From Neodiprion pinetum (taxonomy: Eukaryota > Arthropoda > Insecta > Hymenoptera > Diprionidae), in assembly GCF_021155775.2 (NCBI RefSeq), contig NC_060232.1, positions 9,431,257 through 9,495,256 on the forward strand: a DNA stretch of 64,000 bases, read 5' to 3'. Below the pieces are notes generated by a model. The model was not told the origin of the DNA, made no database searches, and was given only the letters and a program-made list of their open reading frames with translations. Both the position numbers and the translations under genes were made by a program. Shown here one piece after another: positions 22,790 to 37,200 of this stretch (position 1 is the first letter of the stretch; each line of letters opens with the position of its first letter).

Positions 22790-23345
22790 AGGGGGACGAA
22801 GAGGACCAAGGTGTTCGGAGGTGGTCGGAGGTGGTTGGAGGTGGTTGGAGGTGTTCGAAAATGGTAGGAGGTGGCAGAAGGTGACCGGCGGTGTTTGGAG
22901 GTGGTTGGAGGTGGTTGGAGGTGTTCGAAAATGGTAGGAGGTGGCAGAAGGTGACCGGCGGTGTTTGGCGGTGGTTGGAGGGGGTAGGAAGTGTTTGGCG
23001 GCGGCTGGAAGTGATCGGCGGTAGTCGATGACGACGACGACGACCAAGATGCCGCGGGGCAGTGAGGAGGAGGTGGCCGATGTCGAGGTAGATGAGGAGG
23101 CCGAAGGTAGTCGGAGGTTGGAGGAGGTGGTTGATGGTGGTTGGAGGTGTTCGGAGGTCGTTGCGGAGGTTGGCCGTGGACGCGGTTACGCGTTTTCTCA
23201 CGGGCATGATCGAGCTGATCGATATTTCTCAGTCGCAATCGACGAGAAGTCCTACAAAGTGAGTACCACTTTGAACCGACTCAATCTTAAGCCTCCATAC
23301 CGACACTACTTTGACTGCTACGAATGTCGGTGCGAGCCCGTTAGG
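22790..23345. repeat. G-rich minisatellite block next to the palindrome
   Basis: GGAGGTGGTTGGAGGTG-type repeats with a larger 70-bp repeat (GTTCGAAAATGG at 22853 and 22923). It then runs through less repetitive sequence to TGTCGGTGCGAGCCCGTTAG at 23325-23344. The block looks like a relative of the G-rich half and centre of the palindrome. Proline-rich ORFs on the minus strand are low-complexity by-products. A donor-like AAA|GTGAGT at 23259 has no convincing partner. Confidence 0.75.
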
Positions 23346-23659
23346 TAGAGTCGATAGAGAGGAACCCTCCTCCGCTCCCAGGCCCACCTGGGCCCACTTG
23401 TCTACCAAAAACTGATCACAAAAACTTACCTACGGTGTATCCGCCTTTATATTCTTCAGTCAACGAGTTAGACAAGGAGAGAATGAGGTATTGATTAATT
23501 TTATCCTCTATCTTATCGTTTCGCTCCTGAAAAGAAAGAGATAGAGATTCATCCGACCAATCGCTGTCCCCTTACTTAGTCTCTCATTCATACCCGAACC
23601 AATTTATTTTTTTCCAACCATTTGTTGGTCGTTAGTGTTTCATGGTGTGCTTCCGGTGT
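23346..23659. other. Intergenic, nothing recognised
   Basis: About 310 bp between the G-rich block and the smaller palindrome. No coding or RNA signal seen. Confidence 0.5.
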
Positions 23660-24430
23660 CAGATAGTCAATAGCGTAGTAGTTATTAATAAAACAAGATC
23701 GGTTAGGGAATTCAAGTGACATTAGCCCCTGATAGTTGTATTTTGGGACCGATTTGAGTTCTGCTTGTGCGGAATCGTTTGTTCGTCGTTTCTTAGCGTC
23801 ATTTAGCGCTTCTCTAACCTTTAATAGTTCCCGATTGACCTGTAAAACTTGAAAAACAGCCCTCTCCCCGAGCTCGCCCAAAAAACAAGTAAATAAAACG
23901 ACTCTAGTTTGGCAATAGTTACGGGAGTTTGTTCAATCCATCGGTTCAATCCCAGCACGTCTAACTTACGACAGCTCCTCGTTAAAATGAATCACAGTAA
24001 AATTCACTTTTACGTTCGTGAAATGTTTGTTGATTGTTTGCGAGTGTTTGGTAACACAATCCCGTAAAAAATCCATCAACGATCATTACACCATCACCCG
24101 TACAGAAAATGAAATTTTAATGCAATTTATGGTTATAGTGAGGAGCATCCATAAGTTAGATCCGCTAGGACTGGAAAACGGTCAAAAGTAGCGTCTAGTT
24201 ACACATGATTTCATTTTTTGTTTCTACATATTTCTTTTATTTTTACAGATAATCAGGAGACTGTCAAGGGTTGGATGAGCGCTATTGAACACGAACGAAA
24301 GACCAATAAACGATTTCGCACATGCAGAACTGAATTCGAGTCCAAAATACAATTGTGAAGGGCGACGTCACTTTCATTCCCTAACCGATGTTATTTTATT
24401 AATAACGACTTAACTATTGACAATTTCATT
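23660..24430. repeat. Second, diverged palindrome (~0.77 kb)
   Basis: The minus strand of about 23660-24050 aligns with the plus strand of about 24060-24430. Shared landmarks include TCCCTAACCGAT followed by TTTTATTAATAACGAC-like sequence (24378 on +, 23690s on -), CAAAATACAA, and GAGGAGC followed by TAAGTTAGA (24142 on +, 23960s on -). The arms meet near 24055. Divergence is much greater than in the large palindrome. Each arm keeps a TTTTACAG acceptor-like site at the matching place. A 97-codon minus ORF (23588-23881) lies in one arm; its counterpart is interrupted in the other. Confidence 0.75.
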
Positions 24431-26297
24431 ATATGAATATTTCCTGAGTCATCCAATTATGAATAATCTTAGTCGAATTTGTTCACTTTGCGGTAAAATA
24501 GTTATTTATATAATCCATAAGCCTTTCGTTACATATGCAACATTGTTCGAGATTTTTCAATAAAAAGGTCTTATTGAAAGATGTCAGCACAATTACACCT
24601 AAAATAATTGAGAGACCTTTTGTAATTGTATTACAAACACGAGTTACACTTAATATGCATCTTCATTTTATTGTTAGAGGAATTAATGAAAACACACTCC
24701 AACCGCTAGTTGGTATTCTAATTTTTGAAAATGTTTATTTGCTATTGTGCGATATTCCGAAAATCAGTTAATCAATATTAATAATGATGATATCATGATC
24801 TAAATTATTTAAACCGATATTACGCATTATATTATATTGCAGCATATTTTTGAACAACATTAATAATATATTAGACTGCAATATTTATACTTATGTGTAA
24901 TTAATGTATATCGGTATGTGTAATAATACATGTATAATATCGATTGTAGTTTATTGTAAATTGATTTACATTTTAAAATATGCTATGTGACCATTATCTA
25001 GTGTAATATTCAACTATATAATATTATTTGTTTTGCATTTGTTACTATTTACGGTATCTTAACTGTCATTCCTTTAAAGATAACAATGTGTTAGCAACTT
25101 CTCGCAAAGTCTTACAGCTTCAGTTTCATTTCATGAATTCTTAGTCGAGTAATTTCTATAACTGCTTTATATTTAAATTTTCGCACAGGCTCTGCTGCTA
25201 TCGATTCTTTGCATTTCTGCTTCGAATTGATATTATTTTTCCTCACTGAGATAAATATTTATCCCGAGCTATCGAGAAATTCATTGGATAATTAAGTTAA
25301 CTAATAGACCGGTAATGATCACCAGTTAGTAACATTTCGCGTATGGAACAAAATTACTTTCTAAGTCAAAAAATACTGCAATGTGCAATTATTTCGAGTA
25401 ATTTATTTAGTTACGGCAGCTAGCACAATTTGAATAACAGCGTGAAACGTTATGCCAACTGTAAGAGTGGCTACTAAGTGTCAGAACAAAGTATATTGCT
25501 TACGTAGCTGATTGCAGTAAGATAGTTAAATAAACTATCAAACGATTTTAAAGAATATTAGGAGAACCAAATTTACGAATGGTTCAGTTCTGATCAAATT
25601 TGATTAGTGAAAATAATTGTAAATGTTTTACGTTTGAGCCCATATGCAGTTATTTTTGCCACACACTGCCAATAACAATGGCACAACAAGTTGTACTTGT
25701 TAATTAGTATAATTTATAATATATTGCTACTAATTATATTATATATAATATCATCTAATAATATCAATATAAAACCCTTCTTAATTTTATGAAATGGTAA
25801 ATAACAGTTCATCACTTCCACCTGATAAATGCAAAGTGCAGTCTCGTCATGCGTTAATCAAAAGCTAAAAAATGGAAACTGATTCTGCAAGAGGGCACAG
25901 CTGATGTGTATAATATACTTAACTACAAAGAATGAGAAATTGATAAGACCATTGAAAGGATGAAAGACAGCGTCCTTTGTGCCAAGGCAGCTTTGGCGCG
26001 TATAGATCAACATTTTTCCACTATACGGATTGTAAGTTTGACCTAGAACCTAAATTACCTGCATCATCGAAATATTTGATCTCATTTTTATAGTTATCAA
26101 AAATCCCTCATTACACGGTATGGTGGACGTTCTTACTTTGAGAGACTGATTTAAATTTTAAATCCAATTCTTTTAGCGTTTGTTTAAAATCTGCTGACGA
26201 ATACCTGGCAGTTTAGTTAAGCGTCAAGGACTTTCTCATATGTCAATATTTTCACCAAGAAACAGCAAGGTGTACGAAACGGGTTGATTGTGAGCAT
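24431..26297. other. AT-rich intergenic sequence
   Basis: No repeat, RNA gene or convincing exon seen. It is the 3' flank of the prolyl hydroxylase gene, but I did not find a well-placed minus-strand AATAAA close to the stop codon. Confidence 0.5.
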
Positions 26298-29200
26298 TTA
26301 GTAAAGCCCGCTGTCAGGATCTGGTGTCTGATTCTCCAAGTTACAGGGGTGTAGGAATTCTTGTCCTCTCTCGTGGAGCCATTTATTCGCCACTGAAATT
26401 AAGGAACATACGTAACAAAAGTTAAGATAATCTTTTCTCAAGACCTGTAATGAAATTAACTGAAATTGCGCAGACTGACTATGATCTTTCTCTATATTGG
26501 AATCTATTATCTATTATTTTTACACTTTCAAATCCTACACCTACACCTTTGAGACTACTATATTCGGCTTATGAATTGTCCATTTCGCGCATTTGAAATG
26601 TATCTCAATCGCTTTAATCATTTTTGAATGGTTAATTCTCCTCATAACAGATACTCACCCCACTTAGAGCCGGTCAAAACTGGACATGCGGCGTGTCTCG
26701 TTCTGTAATCTCCTTCGCCATTTGGCTTCAAGTTGAACCAAAATGCAGCGCTACCCTTTCGTGGCCAAAGAGCAAGATTGATTTTTGTAAAAACAGTACC
26801 ACCGCCTTGTTCCACATCACTCATCTGGAATGTGTGAATAATGAATAACAATGAGTGATTATCAATGATGTATTAGTAATAATATTAACAAGTCGTACTA
26901 GTTTGCAGATTAAGTTTCTTAACTTCGACCTTAAATATAATAGAAGTAGAATAGAGTGAACCCAAATTAACTTACATAGTAAAGGACCGTTGCGATTCGA
27001 TTTCCAGTTCCAAGACTTTTGAAAGCATTTTTTTCTTCTCGCTTCGGATGTAATATAAATAAGGTTTTTTTTTTAATAATAGTGCTTTACGATTTCAGGG
27101 GTAATGAAATACTCAAGTTTTTAACAAATCGGGCATGGAAGAGTACAATACTGGATGGACGCTAATATTATTATGTATTCATTAGTAAGCATTTCTTCTA
27201 ATTTTTAGAGCTCTACGCCTTAGAGGGCTTTTATTACATTTTCATGTATTTGATAATTGTACAATGCGCGGAAAAGATGCAGTGACCAAAGAAAAAAGAT
27301 ATTATTCACCCTTGCAAAGTCAAAGTGGGGCTCGTAATGTCCACCAATTCCATAGTTGACTACTTGCAGCTCTTCCGCAGTATCGACAGTCAAGCTTGTC
27401 AGGTCCTCCACTCGCCTACTGACAGCCTTTACGTGAGGATGTTCATATTCCTGGAGCCAGGCACTTTTGCTGATACGATAATGCGCAATTTCAACTTCAC
27501 CAGTTTTGTAGTTTTGGACAGTTGCTCTTTTAAACTAACAACAAAAGCGATGCAGGTTTATTTCTCATTGAGAAATTTAAACTACATTGACTGAAATTCT
27601 CCATTCTATTCCAGGCTATGCGTCGATTAATTCTTATTATGACTTACTCTCGGCTGAGCCATCCTCTTCACAGTGTCAATTTCTTCGTCATAAATTACGT
27701 CGTGATATATCACGATTCTAGGATCCAAGTAAGCTTCTTCTTCCTTGAACGGCGCGATCTTGAGGAAGGGGATTCCCCGTTCCACGTAACGACATTTCAA
27801 ATTTTTCTGGACGTCGGCTGGCAGCGTCACCTCTCCACGACACAGCATTTCGTACCGCTCCCTTTCCGTCAACTCTTCCCATGTTTTGATCTTCTTCTCA
27901 GCTACAGTGAAGGGCTGAAGAGTGAAAATCGTAAAAGTCAAATCGTGCCCGATTTTCAGTTATGGTATCTTTTACGAACCAACATGTTAAAATTTGAAAG
28001 TTCCTGTCGGAAAAGAATAATCTAACTATCAAACTTTTCTCAGCTTTGTTTTCAAATATAATTGTGAACGGAAAAAATGCAGGTGCATTATTTAATAAAA
28101 GTCAATCTCTTACTGGGAATCGCCAAATCTAGACGATCGATTTAAAAATTAATGTATTTCAAATGAATAATATGAAAAATAGAGCCCGCAGAGAGAAAAA
28201 CTTCTTTTCACAGCAAATTCTCATTATCTATTAATGTCGCATTTGTAATCGCCAAAAAATCTGACAGGGAAAATTCTATTTATCGTATCATGAGAATTAA
28301 ATCCTTGAATTCCATTTATACCCTGGGCACTCTTACTGTTGCCGATATGTGAATTGATTTGTTTTACTGTCATTAATACATAGATTTGATAATACCTTAT
28401 GCCGATCGAAAAATGTCTACATTTTGTGCACGGTGTTGTTTCTGAGACTAAGAAGTAATGTTAATCGAAGTATTTTTAAACACGAGGCAACGCCATTTTT
28501 TATAAAAATGGGTTTGAAGTAGAGCCTCAGAAATTTTGGAATGTCACAAATCGGAAAATTATGGGATTTTTCCAAATTTTTAATTCTTCAAAGGATCAGA
28601 TTTACTTCATTCAGCTCGCTTTAATATTTAAAACACGTAATGTCAAAGATTTTCGAAATTTTTAACTTTTTGAGACAATTTTTGCCTAGATTCAATTATG
28701 ACCACTGCGTGGAAATAAGAAGTTACCGCACGGTATTGCACAAAAATTATGCCTATCTTCGAGAAATCTGAGAAAAATTTTAGGAAAGAAAATTGTGATA
28801 ATGAGAAACGGTAATGAGAAACCTGAAACCTTTTCCAGTACCAATTGATAATGAGACTGGTAATAAGAACTCGCGGAATAAGAAGGTGGACGTTTTCTCA
28901 AGTCTTTTCGTCAAGAGTTCGTTGATTGAATGTCAAGAACATACCGCCAACTCCCGACTAATTGCTTGGATCACTTAAAAATTTTCTCGCCCACTCTACG
29001 AGGCATGGTTAGTAAGTAATTTCACAGACCAAATTCATAGCCTATTACGCAATAACATTCAAAAAGTTTACGAATACATTCTCTATCAACCTGAATAGAA
29101 ATAATGCATTTCCAAAATCCTCTCACGCTGCAAATCATCAATTTTAAGCCATACGTCAATTGAAATTGACTTGAAACGATGTATTTGATATGTTTTGTGA

Positions 29201-32200
29201 CGCAACACGTAGAGTATGAAAATTTTGCATACATGTAATTTAAAAAAACTTCCGATGTAATCTAAAAATGCCTTCATATAAAATGAAAAAGGACAGAAAA
29301 AAGTACAGAAACGTTTAGGTAGATCTGATAATAATAAAAACTCACTTTTCAATCACTATGAAAGTTACAAATTTGGATACATTGTTTTTCGAACTTATGT
29401 ATACGTGCTACTTGACGGTTAACAGTAACGTGGGTAATTTTCCGAAGTGAAACAGGATAGAAGGAGCTGAAAATTGATTGTTGTTGCAAGTAAAAAATGT
29501 TTCCTTCATTCACCTGATCAGCTGGAATCGCTTCTTCCTGGCCGTCTTCGCCACGCTTCCGTCTTTGCTGGGTAATTTTTTTCTGCATTTCCTCTTGATA
29601 GTACGCGCGATTACCTAGAGCACGCTGATGGGTCGGTACTAGTTCAAGAAGTTCGTTAGTCATGCTGAGTGCGCGGGCGACGTTTCCTAGTGGATGAAAG
29701 ATAGTTTATCGTCACGATGATTGCTCCTCGCAATAAAATAACTAGAGAACACACATGATGCACGGAGTCGTGGGATGTTTCATGCAGATGGGGATGACGT
29801 GACGAAACTTGTGCGCGTCAGAACCGAAAAAAATTACAGTTCATTTTTTCTTGTGTCAGGGAAAACTTGTACTTTACAAAATCGCCATTATCCTTAACGT
29901 TGGATGTTATCTAGGTAATTTACGTCATGCCGTTTTGTTATTTTAAACATTTAAAAGTGATATTTTTCGCTGTACTTTTCATTCGTTCAACTATCTTTAT
30001 CCCAAAGGCTTTATAGTTCTTCCAACTAGAATCCCTCCCTATATCGTTTCAAATAAAGCAAAATGACAGAGAGCGAATTTCCCCCCGTTTTACCTTGCAT
30101 GTAGGTCGAAAATGCGAGATACTCCAAAATGTCGGGTTTCGTGGTCGTAGTTCTATTGTGCTCTTCCTGGAGACGGTCCATGGCTTCCTGCATCCATAAC
30201 ACCGTGTGGTAATAGTCAGCATTGTTGTACGACTGCCTGCCTAGTTCGAAACAGTCCCCGGCTGCGAAACACGGTAAAGAAATTGAGTAATTGAGTAAAA
30301 ATAATCGATTATACTCGATTAATTGGGAAAAAATAATCGTTCACTTTTGGTAATTCTTAACTCACCGCTGAGACCAGTGCTGTACTGAACTCCGTTAAGG
30401 ACCCCCCTGGCAACGTGGGCAGTGTCCAATTTATACGTGTCCTGAAGCCTCATAAGCGCGACCGCAGCTCCGTTGAGATCCTCGTCTGTAGGGAACTTCA
30501 GGTCGTTCCTCGAATTCGTTATGTTACTGACGAAAGCCTTTCCGACGTCTTCGGTGATTAGTTCTTCGATCCGTTTCCAGTCGGTTGTCAAACGCTTCAC
30601 CAGAAGATAAGCGTTTATTGGATTCGACAAGTACTGCTGGATGTTCCTCGACGCCTCCTCATGTTCTCGCGCGTAATCCTCGACATTTCTGTAATTGCAG
30701 GATTCCCAATTAGCTATATCTGCGAATAAAACGAGGTAACGGGCTTTCGCTTTTCATCGTTTTTGACGCGGTATTCGATTGGCGCAGCGTGAAGGAAAAT
30801 GCACTCCTCAATTTTCAGATATATGCTAACTAGAAAGCTCAAGGATCATTTCAAAGATATTGCAGCTTTTACGCTGAGAAAAGTAGGTATCTAAATATAA
30901 ATGCATTCTAAGTAGAAAGTTTCGAGACTATTCAGACGATTCTTTCAGCCGTAATAATGTGCGTACCACAGAAATTGTTCATGTGAGTAAAAATTTTTGT
31001 CAAATATAAAATATTACGCTAAATCTAAGTTTCCCAAAAAAGCGTTAGATGATGTTTACAAATTTTTGACTGATGGAGAGTATCAGACCTCTGGGACATG
31101 GATTCCGCTCAAACTTCTAAGATCGTTTCCTTGATCTAAAACACGAAGCCTACGTACGTAGTTTTTTTCTCTTCACTGCGAGTAAAATTGATAATATCGG
31201 CAGTTTGATGAGTGAAATTCTATAATAAATTCGACACATTTTTAACCTGACTATACATCCCATACACCTTTAAACGCCGATCTTGAATTAAGGAACTTAA
31301 CGGCATGGTTTTCATCGCGAATGTTGTGCAATTTTTATGTTAATTTGGGGAGATAAAACAGGGTAGTAGGTACACAAGGGTTTGACTCGATCAAACAATA
31401 CGGGGGAACGCAGCATGGGATTTTCATCGAGTACATTAAGGGTTTTGAGGAGATGATCGGGCTAAATGAAAAATGAAGTGCTCGGAAGACTGGCTCAGGC
31501 CGAATATATATAATATACAGATTCTGCAGCTTTCACGGATCAAGGATAGGAGGATTTACGAGTATAAGGCCATGAATCGCGATGATACCTTCCCTTTTAT
31601 TGGAGAATCCAATAACGGTCCATACCTATTTTTACTTATTTTTTTTTTCTTGTAATAAAACCCGAGAGATGATGGCCGTGAACGATTTTTCATAACGCCT
31701 CTTTACTCGCTGTCTATGTATGTATGTATACATATTATGTATCCGTCCGATACTCATCGATCTGTAATGTATCCCATACATTTGCTGCATACCAAATACG
31801 GAAAATACCCCATTTGAAAAAATTTCATACCTATAACCACTTTTTCCGAGCAATTAAAATCTGCAATCCGATGCGAAGAGATTGAAAACTTGTTTCTGTC
31901 AACTTTCCCCGTTTTTCCCCACAAAACGCTCAACAATATTTCATACTCCAGAGGTATAATTAACAGACTTGTTTATACCTACCGTTTCCGAGAAGTCTTC
32001 TGTACAGATACCGAATGCTTTGAATAGCAGGCAACTATCGCTTATCTATATGCATATTGTATAATAATGAACAATGAGCTTTTGATACGTTTTCGGTGAA
32101 AGGGAGGAGCGAATACGCGTAACTAAAGCTTCTTGGAGAATTGTGATTTGCAGATTCGGCCTTGGCAGGGGATCGTTACGTCATGATTGTCTTTGTTCGT

Positions 32201-34261
32201 AAAAAAAAAAATATCTGCTGCTGCTGCTGCTGCGAGCATGAACAAATCCTAAGATATTTTCATGACGTTAGCGTACTCGAACACGCTACGTCGAGCTTTC
32301 AAGCCCCATGTGTTTAAACGAGAAATATTTTCCAAATTAAGGAATACTACCCTACGCGTAGAGCCAGCAAATAAATTGCGCCCCCCCAGAGACGTTACAG
32401 CGGATATCGAGTTTCATGCCAAATGCAATGAAGAGAAAAATTTCTCCCGCCCCCATGCCGCTCATCAGCTGACGAACACATTAATTTCGTGCAGAATTGA
32501 GTTGTTTACGGCTGTCGTCACTGAAGCGAGACGTTTTAATCACAAGCCTCTATTCCTATCGATTTTAGTTTCCTCTTTTACTGTTTATTTTTTTACTTCT
32601 ATTCCATTTTTCGTTTATCATTTTGCCCTTCGTCCTACCGTTAGCGCGTATAACAGCTCGCATTTGCGATCGCAACGAGTAGATATAACATTCGGTTGCC
32701 GTACGTGTAACTATAAAACCCTATATAAATAACTAACTGTATCGAATTTCGATTCGAATCAATTTATTTTTTTCAGGTTGGATTTTTAGGACTCGTTAAA
32801 AAAAAAAAAAGAAAAAATACTTTTAAGGGTAAAAACATAACCGCGAGAGATTCGAAATGATGGAAAATTTGAATTTTGCAGACGTATTTTGAGGTTTTCT
32901 GCATGTTATGATACTACTGTATCTGCATACTCAGATATAATGGACATTTAATATGTGGACACGCTCGCAGAACTCGCATTCGAGGTGAGAAAATTACTTT
33001 GCAGTACGGAGTTCAATTTGAAACGGGCAGTGAAATGCTTACGCGGTAAAATTTGTTTAGGACGAGATGTGAAATTTAATTAAAAAGCTTACTGACCGGT
33101 ATGTGTTTACACATGTGTGTGCATATTATAAAACAACTGGCTCGCGGGTTGTAAGCCATTGTTGCGTGTACCTATGTACTTTCATGCAAAACATCCCGTA
33201 CATTCGTCCCGGTATCGCGGGTATGTTTCGTTTTTATTTTTCTGTAGAGCGCCAGGATAGCTGACGAAAATGATTTAAAAAATGTTGACATGAAAGAGAC
33301 ACAAAAATTGCTAATTGTAAGACTGTAAATTACTTGCACTTCGAATAATGTCACTCAACTGGTTTGACCACCCTTGCTATAAAGGTATTTTCGAGATTTT
33401 AATTTTCTGAATATAAATTATTAGTTTTTATGTCAGTTACCTTAGACTCAGCGTAAACAGATTTGGGCTTGTTCAAGGCAGACGCTCTAAGGTGACTTCG
33501 GCTACTGGTCCAACAGCATTTACCCCATAATCGATGGTGGCATGACGATAAGCCGCATGGAGACCATAGCGTTCGTTTGTAGGGCCACGAGTAGTAGCAT
33601 TCAGATCAGCCAATGTCGTTAATTCATAGGAACATTCACATTGCTGCTTGGTAGTGTTTTATGTCTCGTTACCATGCTTTACAAATCCCATCACAGAAAG
33701 TGACAATTCCTTCGGTCGACTGTGACTCGGTGATAACAACGACGAGTCGAAGATATCTGTGCACAATTACATCAGACTAGACGTCGCAGACCCCGGGTAT
33801 GCATCGTTTAAAATCAACGATGGTGTGTAAAAGTATCACACAATAATCGCGAGTGAGTACAGAGACAGTGTTCCTTCTATTTTGAAAAAACGTGTATAAG
33901 CTCATCCAGCGAACACAAAAAGTTCGAACGTGGAACTAGCATGGCAAGAAATATGGCACCGTGACGTCGACGCAAGAGGCAAAGAGCTTCGCTGAGTTGC
34001 AGGGTCATCGACTCATAATTAACTCTGTCGTCAATTAACGGCTAAATTAATTGAAATTGCGTTACGAAAGTGGCGAGGAAGCTTTCCGCGCAGCAATATT
34101 ACCCCGAAGCTGCGGTAGTACGTAATAATTATTCTTGGGAAAAGAGAGAGTGAGATGAAGTTTTAAGGGTGTGTTAAACGATCTTTCCGTACCGTGGCCG
34201 GATTTATCTACTCCCGGACAATGTCACTGCGCGTGTGAACTGTGATAATAGGCCCACCTTG

Positions 34262-34298
<37 letters not shown>

Positions 34299-37200
34299 CG
34301 TATCGACTGCAACGATATTTGGAAAATAAATAACATGCGATGTTACTACCCGGTCAAAATAATCTGTAGTAACTTATTACCACTTTAAATGATGGTGAAT
34401 AAATGTCGGAGGAAAAAGGTTGACATGTTTCTGGAATTTACTCAACTTTTCAGTGGAAATCCGAATATCTCAAAACCTTATCGTTCTTGTTTCGTTTAAA
34501 CGAATACTTTATTCATAAGCAGCTAACGTGAATTGGGTATAAGAGGTACTGTTAGTGACAGACCTCACAGCCGGAAACTACAAGTACCAAAACTTCCTTT
34601 TGTACTAGCTATAGGTCTCACAGTCACCCTTCTCGATAGACTCAAAAACAACATAGAGGGTTCGGGGTCGATTTAACGACGAATAACATGGCCACCAGAT
34701 ACGAAACTGTACTTCAGGGTTTATTGGACAGGCTTTAAATTCATTCGATCAGTAATTATTCAACGCTTGTGTCAACTTGGGTAACTTTCGAACGGTTATC
34801 CGTTCAACACGGGTCTCGTCGCGAGCAGAATCGGAGTAGGCCCTAGGATGACGTGTACAGGTACCATCTCACCTGAAATCATAGTTCAGTACCTGTACTG
34901 TTTTAACAGCAAGCCGCGTCGGTTTCCCGACACGGCTACACCAATTTTGTGTGATTTGTTATTTATTTTCAAGTGTTCTTGATCCGCGGACTGTAATAAC
35001 CACGCTGGTTTCCCAACGTGTCAACCACCCCGGGTCAAAACCTCAACCACGAGGCCCCGGGAATAAGGCCAGCGCGAGAATCCCCAACCGGTCTTCTCGT
35101 TTGTGCTCTCGCATCTAATTACTCGATCACTGGTACATTAGAAACACGATCCAACGTCATTTAATAATCAAATCGATCATTATGAGCCTCGATTCGTCGA
35201 GTTGATAGCCCCACGTTCACACTGTTCACTGTATCACTCTCGCACACGTAACGAGCTACTGTCAACAAGACTCACGTGTTTTCTCTTCCTAGTTTCGACT
35301 AATACTGATCTGGTTTTGGATTCTTCTCCGTATTCTCCTCTCGCTTGCTCTCGCGGGGATTTTGAGAACTTTAGACCGTATTGTCTTGTTGACCACTCGC
35401 CGTAGTGTGCGCGAGATTAGCGTACTTGGCTTCATTCACACACACATCGTAGTATTATGATACATTCCGTCCCTTTACTAATCTCTAGGTGATGTATAGC
35501 GGTCGTTCACCCCCTCGCCTTACCATACCTCTCTGTTATTACATATGGTTTCAAGTAACGCTCGTCCAAACTGTAGTGCTATTCAGCACACTTCTTCATT
35601 TTTTACACATTCTCAGGTTGAGTTCGCGATAAACATTGGATTCTAACTTAATAATCAGATGGGTCAATAATGGCCTGTGGCAATGGACGTTTGCCAAATT
35701 TTAGGTCATAAAGCACTGGTTATGACTGTTGTTTATCTGTCTATGTATTGGCATGCGTCGCCAACATGTACATCAGCGTAGTTTCAATACTCAAAAAGAG
35801 CTTGAACAACAATGAGAATTATTTGGGATCTCGAAAACGTTTGGACGGATTTTTATCAGCAGCTACACCGTTAAAAATTATTGTGAATTTACTTCACATT
35901 TATCGTACAAAAGAGTTTTCCAATTACGAAATCAGGTTGCAAATTTACAAATTCGGTGTGGCGACGTAAATTACTATGTATTTTCCTTAAATTTGCGATA
36001 AAAATGTTTGATTTTACCAAAATTTATAAGAAAAACACAAAAAAGTAATTTGAATGAAGTAAATTGCGCAGTAAATTCATTGTATTTGTAAATTGAATAA
36101 ACATTGAACGTACGGTGAATTCACTGTTCCGTATTCGAATAAAACTTTCAATCCAGAAATTTTTAACAGTGTATGCGCCAAAATCCGACCGGGCGATAAG
36201 GTCTCCGGTGAAATACCATCGTGGACGTTACCAGAGTCTCTATTTAGGAGAAAGAAAGCAACACAGAGTCGAAGGAGACAGAGAAGGACACGGATCGCGA
36301 GGCACCGAATAACATCCCTATAAATTTCTACAGATCTAATTATCGTAGTAATTTCCAAGAACCGAATCCTCGAACTCCTCTTGCAGCTAGGTGAATATTT
36401 CAGTTTGCCACGTACAAAAGTTTGTCTTTTTATTTTACGTTTAGTATGTTTACGTCAAATTGCACGTGTGTGGATAAACTCTGTCTGTATATGCGCAGTG
36501 CATTGGCGGATAGAAATGGTTGCACTGCTGGCAAAAGCCAATATTTAGTTTCGGTTTCCAATCCAGATTCACTTCTAGACTCTGGAAAATCGCTATAAGT
36601 TACCGAGGAAACAAACTGCTTTTGCACACTGCCTTATCGCAGTTGGTTACCACTGCATACCAACCCATGCTTTCGGGTGGGGCCATTTTTTCACTCGAGT
36701 ATTTTATACGGGGTGACCGTTACACAGTTGAACCTGTAATTTCAAATCAGAATTTTTTAGCGTTTCATGTAGGCTACGTTTTTTTTTCATCTAGTCGAAG
36801 GTACTACATTTTGTATTTCTGAGGTAGCCACGGTCCGATGTCATGTAAAAATTAATTTTTCACAAAATAGTGAGATGAGAAATGTTATCGAACTCGTAAT
36901 CTTGGGAAACAAATCTAAAAATGATACACGATTATCAAGGACCGTTCTCGCCATATGGCGCATTGGATGATCAAGAAATGTTTAGAAATCATCATTTACA
37001 TTATTTCGAACAATGATGTGAACTGATGGCTGGCTTCAGCTTACAATCGATGAATAGTAGAAAATATGAACGAAATTCAATGCTGAATATCCTTATAAAA
37101 GTGGGTGGTGGCCTCGAAGAATTTTTCGCATAAATTTGAAACGCGTCATTCTGAATTCTTGAGACTAGCAGCTTGAGATTTCTTGTATCAGATTTGATTA

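Noticed and set aside
22681..23238. Proline-rich minus ORFs of up to 185 codons
   Set aside because: Produced by the GGTGGTTGG minisatellite; several frames are open at once and none shows a non-repetitive domain.
23588..23881. 97-codon minus ORF as a gene
   Set aside because: It lies in one arm of a diverged palindrome, the matching frame in the other arm is interrupted, and no family is recognised. Kept only as part of the palindrome entry.
32262..32732. 156-codon plus ORF in the P4HA intron
   Set aside because: No recognisable domain, no clear repeat pattern and nothing supporting translation; such length can occur by chance in this much sequence.
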